Shown here piece after piece: positions 23,373 to 31,221 of a DNA stretch of 64,000 bases. Position 1 is the first letter of the stretch; each line of letters starts with the position of its first letter. The notes below the pieces were generated by a model. That model was not told where the DNA came from and ran no database searches. It saw only the letters and a program-made list of their open reading frames with translations. The stretch comes from Acidobacteriota bacterium (GTDB lineage Bacteria > Acidobacteriota > Vicinamibacteria > Vicinamibacterales > CAVVIG01): positions 310,001 through 374,000 of the forward strand of contig QHWB01000039.1 in the NCBI GenBank assembly GCA_003222395.1, given 5' to 3'. The translations under genes were made by a program, and so were the position numbers.

Positions 23373-23803
23373 TCGATGGCGCTGGGGCCGCGCGGTACGG
23401 TGGCCGATGGAATTCCCCGGGTCGGCCGGTCATTTACGCCGCGACGTCGTTATCGCTGGCGATGCTCGAACAACTCGCCCCAGACCGGAACGGGCCACCT
23501 TCCGAGCGACCAGGTCTGCGTCGAGATCACGATACCCGATGCGATCGCCGTTGAAACCGCTGACGCGAGCGATATTCCAGATCGGGATGCCCTGGATCGC
23601 CGCGCCAGCCGCGTCTTCGGCGGCCGATGGCTGACGGAAGCGCGTTCGTGCGTCCTGCTGATCCCGTCTCTGATCGTTCCGACGGAGCGGAATGTCGCCA
23701 TCAACCCGGCGCAACCGCACTTTCGCGGATGACCGCTTCTCCACCGCGACCGCTCGAGTGGGACGACAGGCTCCAGAAGCACCTCGCAGGGCGCCGCGTC
23801 TGA
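23369..23803 (+). pseudogene. remnant of a RES-domain toxin gene
   Basis: Three frames in series reconstruct a RES-type toxin. ALDGAGAARYGGRWNSPG then RPVIYAATSLSLAMLEQLA is the hallmark N-terminal half. After a frameshift near 23475, DQVCVEITIPDAIAVE and TEARSCVLLIPSLIVPTERN continue into INPAQPHF. After another frameshift near 23728 comes MTASPPRPLEWDDRLQKHL, the usual RES C-terminus. The first codons of the toxin are missing: the match begins exactly where the 71-bp tandem repeat ends. RES toxins (NAD-degrading) normally follow an Xre-type antitoxin, which is not present. Confidence 0.75.
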
Positions 23804-24143
23804 ATTGGCCGCTCTGGCCTCATCCACCGGATAGGTCGCAACGACGTGGCGACGGATCGAGCCATCGCTTCGCCGCCTGGACCTCGACGTATCGGTTGTA
23901 GACCTGATCCTTCGTGATCGATCGAACGGCGGATTTTACACAGACCGTATGCGCATCGTCGACGTCGATTCTGCCGCCTTCCGCCGGTCGCCGGAGCCTC
24001 GCCGCAAGCAGTCAACGGCGATGTGTCGTTCTCGCGAGAGACGGCTGCCGGGGAATACGGACATCGCCTCGGTCATGCACCCGCGATGGTCGATGCCGCA
24101 CTTCGCACCACTTGATCGACCGAAGTCGTGTGCTCCCCGAAGA
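23804..24143. other. no intact gene recognised, probable decayed DNA
   Basis: Several short ORFs overlap, none with a recognisable motif. On the minus strand near 23.85 kb a stretch reads RSITKDQVYNRYVEVQAAKR, which is protein-like but too short to identify. Together with the neighbouring toxin remnants this suggests eroded accessory DNA. Confidence 0.5.
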
Positions 24144-24193
24144 TAGTACGGTATCGGATAGTTCGCAATCGGATATCATCTTTGCCGATTTTC
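24144..24193 (+). repeat. 45-bp dispersed repeat, copy 1
   Basis: TACGGTATCGGATAGTTCGC followed by AATCGGATATCATCTTTGCC. It aligns with copies at 24984 and 26147 over about 45 bp with a few changes. It lies about 45 bp upstream of the next gene's start, so it could carry regulatory information. Confidence 0.8.
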
Positions 24194-24235
24194 GATTCGG
24201 CGGAGCGGCGGTATATTCGTCGCGGAGAGGTGGAC

Positions 24236-24949
24236 GTGGATTCGGCGCGAAGAGCCAAGGCGCTTCTCGACGAGCTGCGCCGGACGCGGATGCTGCGCGG
24301 AGGGCGAATCTCAGAACACAAGCAGACGCTCCGAAGCCGCATCTCGGGGGCGATCGCGCGTCGGGCCGTGCTTCCGCGCCTTGCGGAGCGGGTGGCCTTT
24401 CAGCTCGTGCTGAAGGTCGAAACGGACGCGCTCGGCGATCGCGCGGTCTGGCTCGCGATTGGAGATCGCCTGCAGAAAGAGATCGAGTCGCTGAAGTCGA
24501 ACCTCGCGCTGGTCGATCGCCAGATCGTGGTGGCGCTGCCGAAGCTTTCGGCGGATCAGGTGGCGGCTCTGCACGACGAGCTCCAGGCCGCCGATCCGGC
24601 GGTCGCGCGCACGATTCTCAACGTGGCGCTCGACGCCGCGGAGCCCATTCCGGCGGCCCGACGCTATCTGGCGGCGTTTCACCGCATCGTCGACGACCTC
24701 GGCCCGATCGACCCCGGTATCGCACGCACGGTGGCAAATGCCACGTTCATGGCGCACGCGCCGAGCCGGAACGACGCCATCGTGCGCTTCGTCTGCAGGA
24801 CCGATCCCGAGATCGCCCACGCCGTCGCGGCGCAAGCCTTCCGATCCGACCAGCCCTTGCGGTGGGCGAAGCGATACCTCGAGCAATTGAAGGAGGAGCG
24901 ACGATTGCGTCGCTCCACGCGCGACGCTCGGCAGGCGGCCGCGGATTGA
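24236..24949 (+). CDS. hypothetical helical protein
   Basis: Product of 237 residues, almost entirely predicted helix from composition (ARRAKALLDELRRTRMLRGG, LPKLSADQVAALHDELQ). No signal peptide or membrane segment, and no motif I can name. GTG 24236 is preceded by GGAGAGG at five bases and is preferred over the ORF-track start at 24128. That earlier start would translate through repeat copy 1. A TATATT -10-like box lies at 24212. It is bounded on both sides by copies of the 45-bp repeat. Confidence 0.6.
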   Translation: MDSARRAKALLDELRRTRMLRGGRISEHKQTLRSRISGAIARRAVLPRLAERVAFQLVLKVETDALGDRAVWLAIGDRLQKEIESLKSNLALVDRQIVVALPKLSADQVAALHDELQAADPAVARTILNVALDAAEPIPAARRYLAAFHRIVDDLGPIDPGIARTVANATFMAHAPSRNDAIVRFVCRTDPEIAHAVAAQAFRSDQPLRWAKRYLEQLKEERRLRRSTRDARQAAAD

Positions 24950-24983
24950 TGTCCTCGGGACGTGCCGGCCGCACACGGCAGTA

Positions 24984-25030
24984 CTACGGTATCGGATAGT
25001 TCATAACCGGAGATCGTCTTTGCCGATTTT
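24984..25030 (+). repeat. 45-bp dispersed repeat, copy 2
   Basis: TACGGTATCGGATAGTTCAT followed by AACCGGAGATCGTCTTTGCC. It lies between the 3' ends of the hypothetical protein gene and the cytochrome c gene. Confidence 0.8.
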
Positions 25031-25122
25031 CCCTGGCGCTCCGATCGATCAATCGTCAATCGACTCGCGGTGCCGAGACGATTCTGGCCAGAGGTCGTCG
25101 AGGAATTCGAGGGCCCGACGTT

Positions 25123-25851
25123 TCACAGTCGATGGCAGGCAAGACACAGCGCGCTGCCACGGTTGTCGATGACGAGCTGTTTCGGCACGCGCGACAGTGC
25201 GTCGTGGCAGGAGGTGCAGCCGACGGTTCCGTTCTCGAGGCCGACCGCGGGATTCAGAAGCGGAAGGGCGGTGAGCGTCGCCGAGCGAATCTGCGCATTC
25301 GGATAGTCGATGCCGACCGGATGGCCGAGGTCGCGGCCGCTCCGCGCGATCTCCCCTTGCGTGGGCCAGTGCCCGCCCTCGCCGATGACGCCGTCATGGC
25401 AGGCCTGGCAATCGAGCGAGGCAGCCGGCGACCGGGACAATCGATTCGGGCTCTCGAGCGGACGCGCCCTGTGCGCGGCGCCCATTCTGACGGCATGCGC
25501 GAGCCGGCTTCCCTCCTCCTCGCGCGAGGCATGACAGCTGCGGCAGAAAGCCTCGCCTTGCAGGCCTCCGCGGATGTTCAGCGAACCGTTCGCAGCCCCG
25601 GCCGTCACCTCGTGACAGGTCAGGCATGTCAGCTCACCGTTCGGCGCCAACGGATAGGCTGCAGGAATCTCGAATGTGGGCCGCACGCCAGTGACGTGGC
25701 TGCGTGTTTGGGGAAACTGATGGCAGCTCTCGCAGTCTTCGATCCGGAGGCGATCAGCGGTGTGGTGAGTCGAGCTTGCCGCCGCTTCGACCGCGGTGAA
25801 TCCGGAAACCATCGTCCACACGACCACGCCGCTCAGAACCCGCGCAACCAT
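25123..25851 (-). CDS. periplasmic hexahaem c-type cytochrome
   Basis: Secreted electron carrier. Six CXXCH haem-binding motifs are present: CESCH, CLTCH, CRSCH, CQACH, CTSCH and CLACH. They are spread over 242 residues after a signal peptide (MVARVLSGVVVWTMVSGF). The spacing (motif pairs separated by histidine-rich loops) fits the doubled-CXXCH type of multihaem cytochromes in respiratory or extracellular electron transfer. ATG 25851 has GGAGG just upstream. No reductase or quinol dehydrogenase partner gene is nearby. Confidence 0.9.
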   Translation of the reverse strand: MVARVLSGVVVWTMVSGFTAVEAAASSTHHTADRLRIEDCESCHQFPQTRSHVTGVRPTFEIPAAYPLAPNGELTCLTCHEVTAGAANGSLNIRGGLQGEAFCRSCHASREEEGSRLAHAVRMGAAHRARPLESPNRLSRSPAASLDCQACHDGVIGEGGHWPTQGEIARSGRDLGHPVGIDYPNAQIRSATLTALPLLNPAVGLENGTVGCTSCHDALSRVPKQLVIDNRGSALCLACHRL

Positions 25852-26146
25852 TCATCCTCCAGCGACCGACTTCTGCGATCACTAGAGGAAACGCTGTGCC
25901 CATGGAAATTACGTGCACTGATGGAAGCTTTTGGAAAGCTCTCCGGACTGCATGCACCACTATGGGTCAGCATATGACACACGGCGTGCGCTATTGCAGC
26001 ACACGACGGCCGCCCGAGCGTTGACCGATTGATGCGCGCTGATGCCGCGCGTCGCACACCCGACCCTTCGTCTCTTGTGATTCACAGTGCGGGACCGCCT
26101 GACACAGGCGACTCTGTCTCGTCATAATCCAAAGTCGCGGCGGAAA
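25852..26146. other. gap without recognised gene; promoter region of the cytochrome gene
   Basis: Lower GC than the surroundings. I could not support any coding sequence. The minus-strand ORFs here have no motif. It must contain the cytochrome promoter, but no box is clear enough to name. Confidence 0.45.
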
Positions 26147-26190
26147 TATTACGATATCCGACAGTCCATAACCGGAGATCATCTTCATGG
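26147..26190 (+). repeat. 45-bp dispersed repeat, copy 3 (diverged)
   Basis: TATTACGATATCCGACAGTC followed by CATAACCGGAGATCATCTTC. It matches copy 2 best in the half CATAACCGGAGATC. An ATG follows immediately, but the ORF behind it (26187..27527 +) is antisense to the PilZ gene and not believed. Between this copy and 26354 nothing is recognised. Confidence 0.7.
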
Positions 26191-26354
26191 TTCAACCCGT
26201 CGCCCTCGTAGACAACGCTCGCGCACGCGGGTGCAAATTCGTGACAACTTGCGCTGAAACTGCCGGCGTGGGAACGGGGCGGCGGCGTCACCGGCCGCGG
26301 CCACGATCGTTCGCGTGTCGCGCTCCGGTTGTCAACACGCCGCGGCTTGTGTTC

Positions 26355-27752
26355 TCAGGGATTCAGTCCCGGAAACTTGACGTGACGAATGGACTGCGTC
26401 AGGACGTACACGCGCGTGTTGTTGGTCCGGTCGTCGAGCGGGTGGACGAAGAATCCGGGCCCCGCCGTCTGATAGTTCAGCGTGGCGCCGGCCAATTCTT
26501 CGCCGTCCAGAAATGTGACGGCCACTCTGCGACCGCACACCTTCGCCTTCGAAGGCTTGCCGGACTGGTAGCTCGCGCCGCCATCGAAATCGCGTACGAA
26601 GAAGATCGCTTTCAGCTGACCGAACGGGACGGTCACGCGGCTCGTCGACGGCGCGTCCGGCGACGGCCATACTTCTACTGCGCCGCGGTCGGGTACGAAG
26701 TGTGGTACGTAGCCTTTCAGCAGCCGCCCGTCCAGATATCGAACCACGACGCGACTGGTCGGCGAGATGGGGCCATCTGTCGACGCGGCCGTCGTTTCTT
26801 CGGCCGGCCGCAGTTCCTCCTCGATCGCGGCCTGCTCGGCCGCGTGCCGCTTCTCGGCGATCTCGCGAACCAGAGCGAGGAAATGCGCGGCCGTCTTCAG
26901 GTATTGAAACTGCCACTCCTCGGATCTGAAATCGCGCGGGAACTCGACCACCAGCTTGGCCGAAGGTTGATCGGCGCTCACCGGCACGTCGAAATAGATC
27001 GCGTCGCCGCCCGACGCCGGGAGGCTCTCGGTCACGCGAATCGCGCGGACGGGAACGGTGCGCCGCAGGCGGTCTACGAGACACGCGACCGTGACGTCTT
27101 CCGGCGTGTCTTTCTCGATGGCGCGGGCCACGATGTTGAACAGCGCGGCCACTTCCCGGGTGAACGCGGGTCCGGCTCGCCGCGCCGCCGGGGTCTCGAT
27201 CATCGCAAGCACGCCCGACATCGCCTCGACCTCGGCGGCCGCGCCGACGAATCCGACCATTGGCGACGCGTCCGCACTCCAACACGATCTGGCGGCGTCG
27301 AGGCGGCGCAGAGCGTGCAGCAGCCGCGCATGCTCGCGCGCCGGGTTGGCGTCCGCTCCAAGCGGATGATGACACGCGGCGCTTGCGGGCAGCGCGAGGA
27401 TCCGCTTGAACTGCAGCGCAGAACGATAAATCGGCTGCGGCGCGAGCCCCGCGATCTGACAGCGGATCACGCGCGACGGAATCGGCGATTCGTCCTGGTT
27501 CCCGTTGATTTCGACGACCACGATTGACCCCGGATTGAGCCGATAGCCGGCCGTCTCGAGCTGCGCGCCGCCGCCGGATAGATCGATGAGGACCGCGCGC
27601 GGTCCGTACTTGAGACGAACCTCGCGGAGCCACGGCAGCTCGGCGAGCATGCAGCGATGATGGACGCGACGGTCGCGCTCGGACTGGTGCTCCGCCCGGT
27701 GCGGAGGGATGACGAGGCGCAAGGAACGCAGTGTGGCCTGCTGTGGACTCAT
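26355..27752 (-). CDS. PilZ-domain protein with long C-terminal region
   Basis: Likely c-di-GMP-responsive protein. The N-terminal 120 residues fit PilZ: an arginine-rich start (RAEHQSERDRRVHHRC), AVLIDLSGGGAQLET, GSIVVVEI and VIRCQIAGLAP. A middle region of about 200 residues (AALFNIVARAIEKDTPEDVT) looks GAF-like. The C-terminus has two short beta domains of the kind RVVVRYLDGRLLKGYVPHF and RVAVTFLDGEELAGATLNY, recognised as the DUF6982-type module. At 465 residues it is an unusually long PilZ protein. A diguanylate cyclase gene lies 0.8 kb away. Confidence 0.8.
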   Translation of the reverse strand: MSPQQATLRSLRLVIPPHRAEHQSERDRRVHHRCMLAELPWLREVRLKYGPRAVLIDLSGGGAQLETAGYRLNPGSIVVVEINGNQDESPIPSRVIRCQIAGLAPQPIYRSALQFKRILALPASAACHHPLGADANPAREHARLLHALRRLDAARSCWSADASPMVGFVGAAAEVEAMSGVLAMIETPAARRAGPAFTREVAALFNIVARAIEKDTPEDVTVACLVDRLRRTVPVRAIRVTESLPASGGDAIYFDVPVSADQPSAKLVVEFPRDFRSEEWQFQYLKTAAHFLALVREIAEKRHAAEQAAIEEELRPAEETTAASTDGPISPTSRVVVRYLDGRLLKGYVPHFVPDRGAVEVWPSPDAPSTSRVTVPFGQLKAIFFVRDFDGGASYQSGKPSKAKVCGRRVAVTFLDGEELAGATLNYQTAGPGFFVHPLDDRTNNTRVYVLTQSIRHVKFPGLNP

Positions 27753-28014
27753 TTCGTGCTCGCGGATCTCGAGGGGATCGACACACGGCCATCAACATCG
27801 ATGCCGTGCACGAGCCTTCACACTCTCGCCGCAGGTTGCGTGTTCAGAGGCCGCACGCGTGACGCGAAACGGAACGCTTCGCCGACGATGCGCGCCCAAA
27901 CGGCCTCTTTCACAAGCGTGTACGCCGATGCGATTCTTGAACACGATCGGCCAGGACAAGACACACGCTGAAAGGCCGTTGCCGTCGTCCGCACCGGATT
28001 TGGGGTGGGTGCCG

Positions 28015-28467
28015 TCAAGAACCGTCGACCCGCCGACGCGTCCAGAACACAAAATCGGTGAGCGCCGGCTCGGCCCCGATTCTTCGTAGCAGCAGCGCAA
28101 TCTGACCGCGGTGGTACGACGAATGGCTGAACAGCTGCGTCAGCACGTTGTGAACGGCATCGGCGTAGCGCTCGCCAGTGTAGGTTGTGTACTCGAATCG
28201 GCGTTCGAGCCCGGCGTCGGCGAGATCGTCGAGATACCGCGACCAGATCGCGTGCATTCGTTCGAACGTCTCGACGACTTCCGGCAGCGGCGTCCCTTCC
28301 GGAAACAACGTCGCGGGAAGCGGCACCGAGCCCGTCATTCTGGACAGCCACATCATGCGGCATGTCACGATGTGCGCCGCCAGGTCGATTGCCTTGCGCA
28401 GATCGGCGCTCGGCAGATCACCTAAAACGGCAACTCGCGAGCTCGCCGGACGGTTTAAGCAGTGCAC
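28015..28467 (-). CDS. DinB-family protein
   Basis: Four-helix-bundle protein of the DinB/YfiT superfamily, which often uses three histidines to bind metal and can be a thiol-dependent transferase or stress protein. Visible motifs are the first metal histidine in LAAHIVTCRMMWL and the terminal pair HSSYHRGQIALLLR. The GTG at 28467 gives 150 residues, a normal length; the ORF-track start at 28659 would read antisense into the cyclase gene. The gene is divergent from the diguanylate cyclase, and its start codon lies in the palindrome GTGCAC. Confidence 0.82.
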   Translation of the reverse strand: MHCLNRPASSRVAVLGDLPSADLRKAIDLAAHIVTCRMMWLSRMTGSVPLPATLFPEGTPLPEVVETFERMHAIWSRYLDDLADAGLERRFEYTTYTGERYADAVHNVLTQLFSHSSYHRGQIALLLRRIGAEPALTDFVFWTRRRVDGS

Positions 28468-28566
28468 AGTATCGTGCGTTTCCGCACGGTTTCGTCGGCG
28501 GACGTCGTGCCGGTCTGCGCAGAACTGACGATCGGCAAAGGCATCGAGGTTGCGTATCCGCTGCGC

Positions 28567-29493
28567 ATGCGCGCGCTTGTCGCAGACGACGATCGGACCA
28601 CCGCCGTCATCGTATCCAACGCACTGAGCAGCTGGGGCATCGACGTGGACCTGGCGCACGACGGAGCGGCGGCGTGGAACATCCTGAACTCGCTCCGTCC
28701 CCCTTCACTCGCGGTCGTCGATTGGACGATGCCCGAGCTCGATGGAATCGAATTGTGCCGGCGCGTGCGGACGGCGCCTCGCCTCAATAGTCTGTACGTC
28801 CTGCTGCTGACGGCGCGCGATCGCCGCTCCGATCTCATCGCCGGTCTCGACGCCGGCGCCGATGACTACATGACCAAGCCGATCGATCTCGACGAGCTGC
28901 GCGCCCGCATCCACGTCGGGATGCGCGTCGCCGCGCTGCAGCAGCAGCTCGCCGAGCGCGTGACCGAACTGCGCCGCGCGCACGATCATCTCACCGAGCT
29001 CGTGAGCACCGATGCGCTGACGCTCGTCTACTCCCGCCGCTGGTGGTTCGATCTCGCCGCCACGGAATTCTCGCGCTCGCGTCGGCACGGCCGCGACATG
29101 AGCGTCCTGCAGCTCGATCTGGATCTGTTCAAGCGCGTGAACGACCGGTTCGGCCACCAAACCGGCGACATGGTGCTGCGAACGTTTTCGGACATGCTGC
29201 GGCGCGAGTGCCGGTCGTCGGACCTCGTCGGCCGGCTCGGCGGCGAAGAGTTCGCCATTGCGCTGCCGGAAACGTCGGTCGATCAGGCTCAGACGCTCGC
29301 GGCGCGCCTGACGGAAGCGTGTCGATCGCTCGTCGTCCGGACGCCCGCCGGCGAAGTCACGTGGTCGTGCAGCATCGGCCTCACCGGCCTGCGGCCCAGT
29401 GACGAAACCGTCGACGCCCTGCTTCGCCGCGCCGACACGGCGCTCTATGAAGCGAAGCGGGCCGGCCGCGATCGCTGGAGCGATGCCGCGTAG
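28567..29493 (+). CDS. response regulator with diguanylate cyclase (GGDEF) output, PleD/WspR-like
   Basis: Makes c-di-GMP when its receiver domain is phosphorylated. The receiver begins MRALVADDDRTTAVI, with the phospho-acceptor in LAVVDWTMPELDGIE and lysine in DDYMTKPIDL. A short coiled coil leads to the GGDEF domain with the active-site loop RLGGEEFAIALP and an upstream RSSD matching the allosteric I-site RxxD. So it should be active and product-inhibited. ATG 28567 starts the conserved domain. GTG 28462 is an alternative, adding 35 residues and overlapping the divergent DinB start. A PilZ protein and a possible GEMM riboswitch elsewhere in the window are potential readers of the signal. 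Confidence 0.92.
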   Translation: MRALVADDDRTTAVIVSNALSSWGIDVDLAHDGAAAWNILNSLRPPSLAVVDWTMPELDGIELCRRVRTAPRLNSLYVLLLTARDRRSDLIAGLDAGADDYMTKPIDLDELRARIHVGMRVAALQQQLAERVTELRRAHDHLTELVSTDALTLVYSRRWWFDLAATEFSRSRRHGRDMSVLQLDLDLFKRVNDRFGHQTGDMVLRTFSDMLRRECRSSDLVGRLGGEEFAIALPETSVDQAQTLAARLTEACRSLVVRTPAGEVTWSCSIGLTGLRPSDETVDALLRRADTALYEAKRAGRDRWSDAA

Positions 29494-29640
29494 GAACGCA
29501 CTCCACTACGATTTTGTAAGTCGATCGAGATTTTCAGCCGTCCGGGCAAAGTCGTCAAAGGCTCGCGGAGAGCAGACTTATGGCTGCTCTGGCCGGCGAT
29601 TTCGCATGATTTCTCCGACGAAACGCGTGATTGATAGGGC

Positions 29641-29973
29641 ATGCAGCCCAGCATTGATTTTGCGTTCACGATCGCTGTGCAAATCACAGAGGATTTTCTG
29701 GAACCGGGCTCCTGCGAGACCTTGAAGGCGACCGTGCATGCGGCAGCCTTCGGGCTCGCGATCGTGATGGGCGTCTACAACGCGGCGGCCTGGTTCCGGC
29801 GTCGTGAGCGGCACCTGGCGATCAACACGGTGCTCTACGCTGCGCTGACCGCGTGGGAGCAGAAGAACGTCGCCCACCACCTGGCGTCGCGCCGCCGGCG
29901 TCTCGACGCGGATGCCGCCGCCGACGCTCCGCTGGGGACGCCGCGCCCGGCGGACGACGTCGTCGCCGCCTAG
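29641..29973 (+). CDS. small membrane protein of unknown function
   Basis: Protein of 110 residues with one hydrophobic segment (VHAAAFGLAIVMGVYNAAAW) and a following conserved-looking stretch RRRERHLAINTVLYAALTAW ending in histidines (KNVAHHLA). A TTG at 29722 could be the real start, since only the part from there on looks conserved. Convergent with the beta-helix gene; both stop codons share the palindrome CTAG. Confidence 0.6.
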   Translation: MQPSIDFAFTIAVQITEDFLEPGSCETLKATVHAAAFGLAIVMGVYNAAAWFRRRERHLAINTVLYAALTAWEQKNVAHHLASRRRRLDADAAADAPLGTPRPADDVVAA

Positions 29974-31109
29974 GGGCGGGTCTGCTGACACGCCGAGCCG
30001 GCGTCGTAGGTGCGAACGACGTACCCGGGTTGAAGCCGCGCCACGTCGATGACGTGGCCGACGGTGTAATCGGCAGCGACGTCGCAATTCAGCACGCGGT
30101 CGCCCTGCGAAAACCGCATCGTGTTGTTCTCGATCGCACCGCCGTTCAGACCATCCACCGCGAAGTTCACGACCGCTCCCGTCACGTGGTTGTCGTACAC
30201 GCGCACGCCTGACGCGTAGCCGCCGCGGCACTGCGACCACGGATGGCACCCGACGATGATCCCGAAGCCGAGCAGGTTGTAGCCCGACGAAACGATGTTG
30301 GCGCTGAACTCGCCTCCCGTCTGCGACGGATCGCCGACGACGACGCCGGCGAAGCCGTATTTCGAGAAGTGGCTGATCGTGTTGCGATACACCGAGCACG
30401 ATCGCCCGCCGTTGACGCCGAGGTCAACGTCGGTGTTGTCCCAGAAATCGTTGTCGCGAATCGTGGAGTTGCGGCAGTCGAACACTGTAAGGCCGTCGGC
30501 CCACAGCCCGCTGACGCCGTCTGCCTCTTCGGGCTGCCTCCCGTTGTCATAGAACAGGCTCTGGTAGATCTCGTAGTTCGAGCTGCCGCCGACGGTCATC
30601 GCGGAGCCGCACACCGCGCCGAACGATTCGACGTAGCGGACGTGGAAGCCGGCACCGGTCAATTCCACGTTGCGGAGATCGTTGCCGGTGACACACGGCT
30701 TCCCGCGCGGCCGTTGCTCGCGGTTGCCGTCGAACCGAATGAAGGAAATCTCGAAATCAGCGAGGCCGTTGACGCGCAGCATCGCATCGCCGAGGCCGGG
30801 CGCCGCGACCATCGTCGCCTTGCGCGGGATGGCCGCGCTCGTCAGCAGCTGTCCTGGACGCTTCGGCTTGAGCGTGTTCGCGATCAGGTAGCCGACGTAG
30901 CCAGGCTGACCGTCAGGAACCAGCAGCACGCGATCGTAGGCGTCGAGGCATGCCTGCAGAGCGATGTCATCCGGGGTATCGTCGAACGGATTCGCCGCGC
31001 GGCACGTCGTCATCGTCTGAGTCGCTACGGACGGCGCGAAACAGAAGAGACCGAGGGCGCCGACTGCGGAAAATAGGACCGCTCGCAACGTTCGCGACAA
31101 AACGCCCAC
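29970..31109 (-). CDS. exported right-handed parallel beta-helix protein
   Basis: Secreted protein: the N-terminus MGVLSRTLRAVLFSAVGALG is a signal peptide. The body has the repeating pattern of parallel beta-helix (pectate-lyase-like) coils, rich in N, G and D with regular turns, e.g. SNYEIYQSLFYDNG, NSTIRDNDFWDNTDVDLGVN and CSVYRNTISHFSKYGFAGVV. Such folds bind or cleave polysaccharides. No catalytic residues can be assigned. 379 residues, cysteines in several coils. Confidence 0.8.
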   Translation of the reverse strand: MGVLSRTLRAVLFSAVGALGLFCFAPSVATQTMTTCRAANPFDDTPDDIALQACLDAYDRVLLVPDGQPGYVGYLIANTLKPKRPGQLLTSAAIPRKATMVAAPGLGDAMLRVNGLADFEISFIRFDGNREQRPRGKPCVTGNDLRNVELTGAGFHVRYVESFGAVCGSAMTVGGSSNYEIYQSLFYDNGRQPEEADGVSGLWADGLTVFDCRNSTIRDNDFWDNTDVDLGVNGGRSCSVYRNTISHFSKYGFAGVVVGDPSQTGGEFSANIVSSGYNLLGFGIIVGCHPWSQCRGGYASGVRVYDNHVTGAVVNFAVDGLNGGAIENNTMRFSQGDRVLNCDVAADYTVGHVIDVARLQPGYVVRTYDAGSACQQTRP

Positions 31110-31133
31110 GAGACAATTCTAGCGGTACAAGAG

Positions 31134-31159
31134 AAAGGGGTCCGCGGTGGACCCCTTTT
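31134..31159. terminator. intrinsic terminator hairpin
   Basis: AAAGGGGTCC and GGACCCCTTT form a perfect 10-bp stem around GCGGT, with T-runs on either side. It lies between the aminotransferase 3' end and the beta-helix gene start and fits termination of the aminotransferase mRNA on the minus strand. Confidence 0.75.
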
Positions 31160-31171
31160 CGATCATTCGCT

Positions 31172-31221
31172 CGCCTGAAAGGCTCCCGCCTTCGCGCCTT
31201 CGGCGCTTCGGCGGGCAGGCG
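31172..31221. repeat. nested GC-rich palindrome
   Basis: CCCGCCttcGCGCCttcGGCGCttcGGCGGG is a double-nested hairpin, with CGCCTG/CAGGCG as outer arms. It begins right after the aminotransferase stop codon. The regular ttc spacers suggest a designed mobile palindrome rather than chance. It could strengthen the terminator or protect the mRNA 3' end. Confidence 0.75.

Noticed and set aside
23058-23634. several repetitive ORFs over the 71-bp repeat
   Set aside because: They are different frames of the same tandem repeat and of the tRNA; the unit length is not a multiple of 3 and no start site is convincing.
26187-27527. 446-residue plus-strand ORF starting after repeat copy 3
   Set aside because: Antisense to the PilZ gene, which has clear domains; no motif in this frame.
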